Source: Filobasidium wieringae
Taxonomy: Eukaryota; Basidiomycota; Tremellomycetes; Filobasidiales; Filobasidiaceae
Direction of reading: 5' to 3'
DNA: 64,000 nt
NCBI GenBank assembly: GCA_001600055.1
Contig: BCIV01000018.1
Span: 434,001 to 498,000 of the forward strand
The first letter of the stretch is position 1. Each line of letters opens with the position of its first letter. The notes under the pieces are model-generated. The model was not told the origin of the DNA. It did not search any database and saw nothing but the letters and a program-made list of their open reading frames with translations. The position numbers were made by a program, and so were the translations under genes. Positions 44,477 through 56,033 of this stretch are shown here, piece by piece.

Positions 44477-45515
44477 TGGATCGTCATCGTCCTCATCGTT
44501 CCAGTTCCCTCGTCCTTCACTTGAAACGCTCGCTCGCTCTCACTCGGTTCAACAATATCTAGAGTCCACTGCTTGCGCTTACCGAAACATCTCCCTTCCC
44601 CTCTGCATGCCGTAAACCGTAGCAACGCGCTTCTACGACGCACGGCGCAACTAGTAACTGATAACGAATGTCAGTTGGGTACTCTGCTCTGTGTGGCCGG
44701 GGATGACCGGGTCCGGGTGTGTTACGTACACGTCTGTTAGGAATCGGATCCAAAGGTTTGGCTTCCTAGCTCTTACGGTGAGCTCAGCTCCAGGTTGATG
44801 GGCGATTGAACGTGCTCACAAGTCGCAAGTCATCTCTGTTGCTCGTCACTCTCGCTTAGAGACACTGCACTGACGACTCTGACAAGGTGAGCACGGCGAC
44901 ATCCACTCGTCACTCGTCACGCTCATAGCTGACGCATCCTCAGATCCAAACCAGACCAGATCGCGATCAACATCGATCCAGAACGCTCGTATCTCGTATC
45001 TCGTACCTCGTAGAATCGTTCATCAAACGAATCGAACAAATCACATCGTTCGAATCATTCGAATCAGACCTCGACTCGACTCGACTCAAAGCTCAACTCA
45101 CAATACACAGTAAGTTTTCCTTCAAACCCACTCTCACATCCATAAAAACCAACCGACCCATCACCCCCCCAAAACCCAAGGCCCCACGTTCCAACCCCCT
45201 CAAAAAGCCCATTCAGACTTCGTACTGAACCCCGGGTCTCTAGCTGAGATCCAGAGGATCGGGTTGGGAATACCACTCTCACTTCCGCCCCGGTACTTGC
45301 CTGCACGGACGGGGAGTTCTCAGGATCGAGGGGAAGGATCGGGTTGGATTTCGACTGCCGTTCGATCGGTTCGGTTCGGTTCGGTTCGGGTCTCTCGGGT
45401 TTCATTGTCGACCCCGCTCACCACTCACCACCCATCAACTACTCCACACACTACCAGCTACAAGCTCAACCTCAAGCTAGAACCCAACGCAACCCGATCG
45501 GCTCAGTAGGAAAAG
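44477..45515. promoter_or_regulatory. Divergent region with probable 5' UTR intron
   Basis: 1.04 kb between the PPR-like and low-complexity protein starts. A donor ACACA|GTAAGTT at 45110 and an acceptor CTACCAG ending at 45457 suggest a 348-nt intron in the 5' UTR of the plus-strand gene. Inside it is the microsatellite CGGTT(CGGTT)n at about 45368-45389. TCGACTCGACTCGACTC at about 45070-45087 is another short repeat. No coding potential. Confidence 0.4.
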
Positions 45516-47567
45516 ATGTTCCATCATCCCTATCGAAGACCTATCAAGCTCCCTACCCTTCCTCCCCCATCCCCATCCCCATTCCCATCGCCTTCGTCCG
45601 GTTCTTCGATCACACCCTCGTCCGTCTCGTTGGCTATGGGACCTCTAACTGACCTGCCTCCACCTGAAACTCGGATCGCAACGCCTCTACAAAAAACCAC
45701 GCACGCGATCATTGTAGAACAAACTTCATCTTCATCTACATCTTCATCACCCTCACCCACACTCTCACCCTCATCCACCCTGGAAAATAAAGAACGACCA
45801 TCCCCATCCCACCCGTTCGCGTTCGAACCGAGCAGACGTAAACGAACCTCTCACCGCGCCCCAGAACCTTCCCCTGCTTTTCCTTTCCCAGTTCGAATCG
45901 ATCCGGCTTTGTCGGCTGGTGCTGGGTTTCCTGAGGATGGCTCTGGCTCCCCCGATGCGAATGAGAATGGGTCCAGTTTCCTGCACTCCGGAGCACCGAT
46001 CGGACGGACATCAGGGAAATCAGGGAAATCAGGGAAATCAGGGAAATCAGGTCAAACCGGGCAACCCGGGCTGGATGGGCTGGGAAAGGACGATCCATGG
46101 ATGACCATCATAAAAGGATGCAGGGAGGGGAGGTGGAGGGGGGAGGGCAATTACCGAGCTAGTCAGGCGGGTGTAGGTGCGAGTGTGGGTGCGGGGTGAG
46201 TCGTCCTTTTTTTTCTTTTTTCGGATTTGATTTGATCTGACTTGATTTGCTTTGATCTGGGTTTTCACTTTTCTTTTTGGGCGGACAGGAGGAAACACGT
46301 TGGATCTTCGGGTAATCTGGCGGGTCAGAGCTCTCATTCCAATCCCAATCATTCATCAAGTACCACCCTGGGCCCGGGTTCAGCTCCAGGCTCAGGGTCT
46401 CCAGGTCCAGGATCAGGGTCGGGGGGGAAACGTCACCTCCCTTCCCGACCTGCGAAAACTCGTAAACGACCCGGGTCCAGTTCTTTGGCTGGGAAAGAGG
46501 AAGAACTCGGGACGGGCTCGGGCTCGGTCTCGAGGGGGAGGACGACGAGTCCTTCCATCCCTCATTCCCACCCAGTCGCGAAACCCAATTCGAATTCGCA
46601 AAGAGGTTCTTCCGTCACTAGATCCAGTTCTCTTACCCCCGGGGCTGGGTCCGGTGCTAACCTCGGACTGGGGCTCGGCTTGGGACTGGGACTGGGACTC
46701 GGATCGGGATTGGGACTGGGAGCAGGGACGTACGGGACGTTACCGGGGATGGTCAGTCCTAGTCCGTTGAGGATGGCCCATTCTCAGCCTAATTCGCCCG
46801 AGGAGAAGGTGCCGGACAAGGGGCAGGTGGGGGAGATGCGGGAAGGGGGTGGGAGGAGGGCTGTTAGTGAGGTTCCGACCGGGACTGGGGAAGGAGTGAG
46901 GGAGGGGGAGTCTGCGCTGGATAGTTCTACCGTCACCGCCACCGCCGGTGCCGCTGCCGCTACCACCACGGCCACCCCCGTCCCGACCTCGACGGGGAAG
47001 AAACGGAGGAGAGGAGAAGTGGAAGATCTGAACGACGCGCTGGTGGACGACTCGAACGTCAAGAGGGGAAGAGGAATGAGGGTCAGTCCCCGGATCAGTC
47101 ATGCGGTTCCACAACCGGTATCCCATACCGCTAGCTCCAGCGGGGCTTCTTCAGCGACCACTTCCGCAGCGACGACGGCGATGTCGGGAGGGAACGGGGC
47201 TTTGTCCATGGGGCAACAGGAGGGGACGGACGATCTGGGGAAAAGATTGATGAGGAGGAAAGTCGAGGTGGAACGGAAGAAGAAGGGGAAATCGCTCTCG
47301 CCCAGTTCCATCCTCGTCCCCTTGCCTCTTTCCCAGACCGAAGGGGAGGGCGGGGGCGTCAAGGGGACCCCGATGAGGAGGACGGTTTCGCATGATATCG
47401 TGACTTTTCCTGGGAACGGGACTGGGACGGGCGGGGATCCTGTAGGCTCCTCGACGATGGCAAGGAGGGGGAGTACGGAGAGGGAGGGAAGGGGGTCGAG
47501 TAGGAGTCGAAGGGAGGTGGGGTTGCCTAGGAATCTGAGGGACTATGAGATGGAGATCGCCGTCTAG
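45516..47567 (+). CDS. Low-complexity, probably nuclear protein of unknown function
   Basis: Two exons: 45516-46195 and 46289-47567, giving 652 aa. It is disordered throughout: Pro/Ser-rich start, several basic clusters (SRRKRTSHR, KKRRRGEVEDL, RRKVEVERKKKGK) that could act as nuclear signals, and simple repeats. SGK repeats about four times at residues ~165-178, from a 9-bp DNA repeat. Alternating Leu-Gly (LGLGLGLGLGLG) lies near residue 360. The only segments that look conserved are DPWMTIIKGCREGRWRGEG before the intron and LPRNLRDYEMEIAV at the very end. I do not recognise the family. The repeats make length variation between strains likely. Confidence 0.7.
46010..46055 (+). repeat. 9-bp tandem repeat within the low-complexity gene
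   Basis: The unit TCAGGGAAA is repeated about four and a half times in tandem, coding for (SGK)n. The unit length is a multiple of three, so copy-number change would preserve the frame. Confidence 0.7.
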
Positions 47568-47942
47568 GGCGGAGCATTGTGGGATGAGGTAGACGGGTTC
47601 TGTGGCTTTATGACGTTCCCTGTTTCTTTGTGTGTCTTTACGCTTGATATACCCTTCTGAATTTATTTATATACGATTTGACGATGATACGAAACACGAG
47701 TGAGAGGGTCGGGAGATGAGAACGCATACCACCGTACGAGACTATGCGATCTCAGATGAGCTGCGGTGAATGACGAATCTCCCGCCAAGCGAACCTCGTT
47801 CAACTCGGAAACTTGAACTTCGCAGTCGCAGCGACAACGAATCTTCTCTTTTTTTACTGATCAAGGACAATCAACGACTCCCTTCACTGCCAACACACAC
47901 CACACCACACACCGACATACCATGCCATAGCATACCCACACC
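47568..47942. other. Intergenic between low-complexity gene and Mug190-like gene
   Basis: 375 bp, tandem orientation. 3' UTR with AT-rich tract near 47660, then the promoter and a CA-rich leader (CACACACCACACCACAC near 47894). No gene is seen. Confidence 0.45.
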
Positions 47943-50900
47943 ATGTCCTCTATAGAAAGACAAGATCCACCACCGAGGACTCACCTGGGCAGGACTTATG
48001 GCGAGAACAGACGGATACCACAGGTCGATGCCTACCTGACCGACCTCACTCAACCTGGAAAAGGCGAGACTACCGGACACGGCACGGACGACGACCAGGA
48101 GGAAATACTCTACGAGGATCAATTCGAGCAAGAGCAAGACCAACATCGTAGTGACGCTCAGGACGAACAGGCCTCGTCTGCGCATACCGGTTCGAGCGCA
48201 AGTGAAGCCGAGGAGGATCATCATGGTGCTCTCTCCTCCAAACAATCGGAGAAGAAACGTAAGAAGGATCTACATCGGGGGTCCTCGAGGGTCGTCACGG
48301 ACCCCATCACGTATAGGAAAGTGAGGATCACCAATACGGATGTGGATATCGATGAAGCGTATGATCGCAGGAGATCACGCGGGGGAAGGGTGATGGATAG
48401 AGCTTTCCCGCCTGTCGAGTGGGATAGAGCTATCGATGGGTTCAAAAGGAGGATCTTGAAATACGCACTGTTGGGTATCATACCGGCTTTAATACTTCCA
48501 GCTGTCCTGGGGTTCTGGGTGGGGACGATCGGGACCATCCTTTGGTGTTCCTCCTTGGCTTTCCACTTTAACAGAACATCCACTTCCGAATGGCTGGATC
48601 ATAAATGGGATCTCGAACGTCGACGTGGGATATCCTCGACGAATCAACAACGAGATTCTCAATCGCCATCATCCTCGTCTCAATCCCATTCTCACTCCCA
48701 CTCTCACTCCCACTCTCACTCCCACAGGGATAAGAAATCGAGAAAGGGGAGAAGGGTATTGGAAGATGTCGGAGGGGACGAAGCGGGGTTTCAAGAGAAG
48801 CGAGAAAGTGTGGAATGGATGAATTCCGTATTACGAGGTCTATGGCCTATCATCGATCCTAAACGTACGTCCCTTATATCTTCTTTGTCAATCCGATGTC
48901 CCTCCTCAATCCCTTCCCATCACGACAGTCTTCGTAAGCGTTGTAGATCTATTGGAAGATGTCATGCAAGCCTCCATCCCTAGTTTCATAGAGACCGTCC
49001 GGATCTCGGATTTATCACAGGGGAATCATCCGATCAGGATAATCAGTATGAGGACTTTACCGGAGAGCGCAATGGAGGATGATCGAGCTGATAGAGCTTT
49101 GGGGGAGGATGGGTTGCCCAAGGATGAGAGTGATGAGGATCGGGGAAAGTGGAGAGATGCAAGTGGGCAGGATGGTGATGATGGCGGTGCGGATCCTTTT
49201 GTTAGGGGTAAAAAGATCCAGAAGAAGAAGAAGAGGAAGGGTTGGGGGACGGATAAACAACCAAGAGATCCAAGCGATCCGTTCGTCAGAGGAAAAGAAC
49301 CCGCTCCGGGTCAAGGTAAACCTCCACCCCGAGAATCCTGGCCTCAAAAGGATAAGAAGTCCGATCAGGACTCGGACTCGCAGTCGGATTCCGATTCGGG
49401 AACGACTCAGGGGAAATACGTCAATTTGGAAATCGCCTTTGCTTATCGTGCGCTACCCGTTCAGGGGAAGAAAGTCTATTCAAAGGCGAAGAATGCACAT
49501 ATGATCATCGATTTTGGACTGGGATTGAAGGGTGTTTTCTCAGGGGGATTGCGTGAGTGGATAGGGAACCTTAGATGATGGGATTTTGGGGAGATGGGCT
49601 GATCATCAAGGGACTATAGCGATCTGGGTGGAACTGAGAGGAGTGGTTGGGACTTTGAGGTTGAGGGTGGAGTTGACTGCTGAGTGAGTCTTATATCATT
49701 GATGACTGACGAGGACTGTCTCCTGATCTATCTGCAACCGAAGACCACCTTTCATAAAGCATACCACCATTTCTTTCCTCGGACTACCTAAAGTGGAGAT
49801 TTCCGCCATCCCGATGATCGACTTGGGAATCCGACTGAACGCGATGAACTTGCCACTCGTCAGCACTTTTATCAGTAACAGTATCAACACGGCCATTTAC
49901 GAATACGTCGCGCCCAAGAGCTTGACCGTCGATCTCGGTCAGATGTTGGTCGGTGATGATATCAAAAAGGATACGGACGCCCTAGGAATCGTCGTCGTCA
50001 CTATTCATCGAGCCAATGTGGAGGCGGCGGATTTCGGAGGGAAATCGGATCCATACGTTACCGTTTCGTACGCAAAGTATGGGAAGCCGCTCTTCTCTAC
50101 GAGAATCATCTTGGGTGAAAGAGAGCCGGTTTGGAAGGCTACGGCCTTTTGTCTCGTAAGACCAGACGCGTTTCAGGTTCGTGAACGGCTGGCCCTGCAG
50201 ATCTGGGATAGCGACCGGTTTACTGCGGATGACGAGCTGGGAAGGGTGGAGATCGATCTGTATGATCTTTATCGACATCGCGGCAAGATGAAGTACCATA
50301 AATCCGGGTTGAAGCATATCGATCGGAACAAGAAGGACGTCGACGGGGAACTTCATTTCTCTATCGGCTACTTTCCTAAAGTCATGCCTCATGAGAAATC
50401 AACAAAGGAGGCACCCAAGGATAAAGACATGCCATCGGATTTCCAGGACAAGGAAGAGATGCAAGCGAACCGGCCAAAGACCATGGACGATCAGGAGGAT
50501 CAGATCATCGCCATGTCCCCGTCAGACGAGTATCCTAGTGGAATTTTGTCCATCCAGGTACACGAAGCGTTCGACTTGGAACGTCAGGTGATTGCACCAT
50601 CTCGTGGCCAAAAGAGCAAGTCGACACCTTTCTCTCATCCAAGCAGTGCGGACGACGCGACGAGAGAGGAAGGAGATGATCTTCCTTCTGCTTATTTCAG
50701 AATCAGGATCAATGACGAGACGACCTATCAATCGCGAGTCAAGCCGATTCAAAGCCATCCATTCTTCCAGGCGGGACAAGAACGGTTCATTAGGGATTGG
50801 AGGACTGCCGTTATCAACATCCAAGTTCGAGATTCAAGGGAACGGGAATCGGACCCGCTTCTCGGTACTGTCCAGCTTCGACTACAAGACGCATTCCGTA

Positions 50901-52336
50901 GTAGATCTCAGCTGACAAAGACGTATCCAATTGTTGGCGGGATCGGTTATGGACGTTTACGCGTATCTCTCCTCTTCAGACCTGTAGAGATGAAAATCCC
51001 GCGAAGTCTTCTAGGTTGGGAAACAGCTACCGTCATCGTCAAACAGAATATCAGAGTCGACGTTTCTCATGAAGAGACTCGGCACAAGTTGTCTCACTGC
51101 CGCATCAGTCTGCGCACCGCTTACGGATCCAAATCATTACGACATCATCCAGAAAAGGGTGACGAGGGTAATGCTATGACCTGGAAGCATAGACGAAGCT
51201 CGTTGCCGGTCAGGAAGAGGTTTTCTAGTCCGTTGATCATCACTTTCAAGGGGAATGCGATCGGTTTGGGATCGAATGTCGTCGCGATGGGGGTTCTGTG
51301 GTTGATGTGTGTGGAGGATAATGTGAGGCATCAAATCAGCCTTCCAAGTGAGTTTTTGTATCGGTCGTAACATAGAGAGCCTGAACTGACTCCATCCCCT
51401 TCACTTCAGTTTTTACCACCAAAGACTGGTCAAGGCTCGAACAAAACTTCTGGACACCTTACCATTCCCCGCATCGAGACCCTTCTAGCCAAGTCGATAG
51501 CGAACATTTCGCCAACGACCCATCTCACCTTCCCTCGCCTGAATCGTACGGTCTTGAACAAGTCGGAATGGCGCATTTCGATCTTCTCATCCTCCCTGGC
51601 TTATCTTCCGCTCATCGGAAACCGATGAAACAGGATCCGAGAGGGAAGATCATCATTGAAGGTTTCGATACTGCTGTGAGGGCGGGGTTGAGGGAGGATC
51701 CAGAGAGTGAAGGACAGATTGAGGAGGAGGATGAGAAGTACCCTTTATCGGAGGATGAAGATAGCGATGCGAGTCAAGAAGGGGAAGGGCCTGCGGTTGC
51801 TCAATCGCCACTCATGGACAAGTCGAATGGGACGGGACTGAGGTGGGACGATGAAGATATCGTCGAGCACGGGAGGGAGTCAAAAGCGAATGGAGATGAC
51901 GGACATCAGCTGGAGCGAGATGACAGTCACACCGATAGTTCAAGTACCACTTCGAAAGGCTTGAAACATAAGTTCAAGGAGTGGAAGGAGAATCAGGTAA
52001 GCTAGTCTGCCTGATTGGCGAAAGATCAAGTGAGCCAAACTTGATATCATTTACAGCACGACTTGCATACCCGGCATCGTGGACTAGCCCAGTCGAAAGC
52101 ATTCCGGAGTGCGAAGTGGATGAAGGATAGTAAGTCGACCACTGTGCTTGAGCAACGAGAAGAGGTTGTTTAGTTTCGGAATGATATAGCTGCTGTGACT
52201 GGAGCTGTCAAAGTGAAGCACAAATTCGAGGTAGGTGCAACTAACCATGGTTATAGACGACGTCGTGCTGACCTGCGTCTCCATATCTATCGTTCAGATG
52301 CACGAACGTAATCCGGATATCGAGAGCGAAGTATAA
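47943..52336 (+). CDS. SMP/C2-domain membrane-contact protein, Mug190-like
   Basis: Eight exons: 47943-48864, 48929-49552, 49620-49683, 49744-51347, 51410-51996, 52057-52129, 52190-52230, 52298-52336. They join to 1317 aa. Residues ~1-165 are acidic and disordered. About 169-210 is a hydrophobic hairpin (YALLGIIPALILPAVLGFWV, then GTIGTILW), as in tricalbins. From about 290 to 600 is an SMP-like lipid-transfer domain (SVEWMNSVLRGLWPIIDP to YVAPKSLTVDLGQML), interrupted by a charged linker. A C2 domain follows at ~617-720 (GIVVVTIHRANVEAADFGGK, SDPYV, WDSDRFTADDELG) and keeps the usual Ca2+-binding aspartates. A second C2-like domain lies at ~795-920. The tail is acidic. The layout matches fungal Mug190 proteins, related to tricalbins that tether ER to plasma membrane. 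Lipid transfer is inferred. A (Ser-His)n tract encoded near 48683-48724 is unstable-looking. Confidence 0.87.
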
Positions 52337-53138
52337 TAAGGCTGGCACCTGCACTACTATAATAATCTTTAACAAAGCTGTCTACGGCATTCATCATGAC
52401 CCTCATTTGCATATAACATCGCATTGCTCTTTCAGGTCTTTCCATGTGCTCATGGAGCGAAGGCATGGTATTGCTGAACTATTTTTTGCCACTCTAGTGC
52501 TGAAACCATCAAGAGCGAGTAGTCGACGCCCTGCGGTCGAGTTTACATGCCTTGAGCCGAGACTCTTCGTCGTTTCAGTTCCGTTTGTGTTTGTTTTCGG
52601 AGCCAAGCGAGCGTCATCGAACAACAACATGAAGCAATTAATCCAGATTGGTGAGATATCGACAAGGTTCTACACCTCAATCCGGTCAGTCTAACCACTC
52701 CAACGTAGGACTGGAACATCAGGGTCGACAACTACCTGATAGGCCTACGGTACAGCTCTAAAACGGCTCGGATCGGTTCTTCTTAGCTACCTCTATCGAT
52801 CGATTGCGCGCGCAGCCACCTCTAAGCTTTGAAGGATTTTGTGGTCGACTTTCAACAAGATACAGTCAAGCAAGACTCATCCGTATGTCCCACAAGCGCT
52901 GCAAGCTGTCTAGAAATCTTAGATCTGCTCGGTCTCGACCTATAGCTTCTAAAATACCATACACTCCTGAAGGACAAACGTCTGGACCCTAATCATCCGA
53001 TTTGTCAACAAACGGGAACACGATTTGTTGTGAATGTGCGCATCGGTTTTCTCAAACATGTCTCATCGACATCCAGGCTTCACAAGAACTGACCTGGCTC
53101 TCCGCTTTCCTTCCAGCCCCTCTGCTCACTCAAAGAAT
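52337..53138. other. Intergenic between Mug190-like and forkhead genes
   Basis: 802 bp, tandem orientation, containing the 3' UTR of the former and promoter of the latter. Short frames at 52407-52694 and 52804-52992 have no coding signature. Nothing else is recognised. Confidence 0.45.
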
Positions 53139-55576
53139 ATGTCTAGTAGTGGTGTAACGATCAAGGTGAGTTTTCAGGTCATATTGCCGCTTTCGGAAAC
53201 CTAAGATTCGTACGTCGTATCCCATTTGCTTATTTTGACACGGATTTCGTTTCGGTTTGCCTGAATACAGTTGAGAACACCCACCAAGAGCCGACATCCC
53301 AAACCTCCTCCTCTTCGAACCCCCGTATTTACTCCCAAGACCCCTTTAACATTCACCCCAGCTTCGGCTTTACGGACCAGTGCAAGCATGGCTACTCGGT
53401 CAGAGGATCATTCGTCCCCATTATTAGCCGCTGCCACGCATGCGGGGACAAACATGCTGGATCCTAGCTTGGATCTGATGAAGAACCTCGACCCGGAGTT
53501 CTTGGATATGGGTGGAGTATCTGATAAAGGGGATAACGTAGCGGGGATATCTCCATCCGCCATAAGACAGTTGGCACTACGTACGCCTAATCCTCCAATG
53601 GACATCGTGAACGTAGCTATGGGGGAGGATTCGATGGTGTTCGGTGATATCTCTGGCGAGGATAACGTACAGTCGAGCGGAAGAGTGTTAGATTTTAATC
53701 TGCCCGGAGATGAAAGGGACGAACAGGATGATGTGGGGGATGCGACTATTATGGACGATTTTGGAGAGTCTCAAGACACCGACATTGGCTCCTATGGGCT
53801 CGGAGCTGCCATTGATATACCATCATCTACAAGCCCACCCCCATCAGATCTCGTCTCGTGGTACGTCGGCCTCTTTCCTTTCTCCCAGAGTCGAACCTTG
53901 TTGCTAACCTATCGATTGTTGACAGGCTGAGAAACGCTTATGACCTCGTGCCGCAGCCATACGACGAGTTTCCCAAAGTCTTGCGAGAAGACCTTTACGC
54001 TCACATGGCTAGAGACTTGCCTCCTTCTGCCACGTTACCTTCAAAGGATCAAGTAGCGAACCTGGTCCTGGAAGCTTTTCCTGGTGCAAAATGGCAGTCC
54101 CATATAGATCATGGTCCAAACCACGTTATACTGGGTCTACAGATGAGACGGAGCGTACCTTCTCGATCTCTTGGGCAGAGCTCGCGACATCGATACTCCA
54201 ACTCCTGTAATCTTTCGGATCTGGCGAATATCGCTGCCTATGCTCACAGGGAAATGACGCAGTCCACGGATGCGAGGGATTCTTATTCTCCCACGGAATC
54301 TCAGGTGATGTCGCCTACCGCTCCGAACGATCCTGGACCATTTGGGACTCCGGGTAGACGGTCGGCTCTGGATGAGCTTGCGGCAGCCGCGGCTTTGAGC
54401 GAGAGAAGCCCGATGGCCAAGGGTAGGAGGATCAGTTATGGAGATGAACAGGACGGGGGCAAAACTAAGCGAAGAAGAGTCAACCCGGGAAAGGGCGTCA
54501 CCGTGTATCCTGAAGCTGGATCGAGTCGTGATGGATGGAACGGTCAAACGAATGGAGAGATGAACGGGGGATCTTCCAGTGGAGATGAGGAGACGGCGAC
54601 CAGTCGAGCACCGGGGAAGAAAAAGGCAGGAAAAGCGGGAAAGAAGTCGAACGGCAAAGGTCATATACCAGCGAACAGCGGTTCAGGCGAATCATACACT
54701 TCTCCACCGTCCATGGTCTCCCACGTCCTTCCGTCCTCGACGTCATCCGGTGACTTGATGGGTAACGGAGGTGCCTCCAATCGATCGAAACCATCTGGAA
54801 AGGCGAAGAAGAACATTTATACGAACCTCGCTGTGACCAGCAGTACGGACCCTAACATCAAGCACTATAAACCCAATTTCACCTATCATGAACTCATCAC
54901 GCATGAAATCAAGAGAAGCTCTGAGGGAAGGCTGCAATTGAGCGAGATATATAGGAGGATCTCGGAGCGATATCCATTCTTCAAGTTGGGTGAACCGGGA
55001 TGGCAGAACAGTATTCGTCATAATTTGTCATTAAAGTGAGTTTAACAGTGATACGGGTAACGTAAGCGTGTTCGCTGACGACGACTCTTTCCTAGGAAAT
55101 GCTTTGTGAGAGTGGACCGACCGAACGATGCCATAGGTGACAAATCTGGTAAGGGAGGTTGGTGGACGTATGTTGCGCAGGGCGACCCGGATGGACGTGG
55201 CGGTCGTAAAGGCCTTTCGGGGAAAGGCACGGGGGAATATCGAAAGGGTCAAACTCCGAGCGACATTGCGTCAAGATCAGGATCTCCTGATGAAGGTATC
55301 CCTCGACTGCACGAGGAAGGGCCTATAGGGATGGACGACCATGAGCATATGGCTGTCATGATGAGTCGCGGTTACATCCCCAGTATGGGGATCGAATTCG
55401 ACACGAGTAGCAGTCGAGGGGAAGGATTACTCGTACCGGGAGGTACCGGCGTGCCAGCTCCTCCGATAGGTATACCATATCAGGATCAAGCGCAAACATT
55501 AGCCATGGCTGCGCATGTTCTTAACGGGTACCGGCAAGAGCAAGATATAGGGGCGGGTGGAGGTTATCGGCGATAA
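53139..55576 (+). CDS. Forkhead transcription factor
   Basis: Four exons: 53139-53165, 53271-53860, 53926-55035, 55096-55576. They join to 735 aa. The forkhead domain lies at about residues 555-640, beginning HYKPNFTYHELITHEIKRSS. It continues LQLSEIYRRISERYPFFKLG, then the recognition helix GWQNSIRHNLSLKKCFVRV, and ends with the wing GDKSGKGGWWTYV. An intron falls between LSLK and KCF. Residues 1-200 are Pro/Thr-rich with an acidic middle. A helical patch follows (LRNAYDLVPQPYDEFPKVLR); no FHA domain is evident, so it resembles Hcm1-type more than Fkh1/2-type factors. Basic NLS-like runs (KTKRRRVNPGKG, KKKAGKAGKKSNGK) precede the domain. It should act in the nucleus, and Hcm1-type factors drive S-phase genes in yeast. 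The target set here is unknown. Confidence 0.9.
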
Positions 55577-56033
55577 TGCTAGACAAAAAAAGAGAACATG
55601 TCCTTTGTACAGGGGTTTGATGGGAACGTTACAGCACGATATCGTGTGCCCACTTGCTGCATTGTATGTAGAGATGGAAACATATGACAAGCAGGGAAAC
55701 ACCGAGGCGGAATGAATCCTGTCCCGATCCTGAAACGCGTCGCGTGATCGATAAATGAACTCGAAGTCCCTTGCAGCAGCTAGCTTGCAGGAATAGAATG
55801 TACTTCCTACTACTGATTCACATATCATGCAACACCCATACGTCCTGAACCACCAGTCGCATACATATCACTGGTGCTAGATCTTTCCGAGCTCATCGCT
55901 ACGTTCGGCAAGTGCTGCGGTCCAGAGCTTGTCGCTCAGACTAGCCTTACATGTGTCAGCGAAAGGACGAATTATAGAGTTCGTATTTAGAGCAACTTCC
56001 AAGCCGGACGCTTCTCGCTCTTCCTATCCCGCC
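55577..56033. other. Intergenic between forkhead and zinc-ribbon-like genes
   Basis: 457 bp, tandem orientation. 3' UTR then promoter. The frame upstream of ATG 56034 stays open from 55929, but the ATG at 56034 is the likelier start. Confidence 0.45.
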
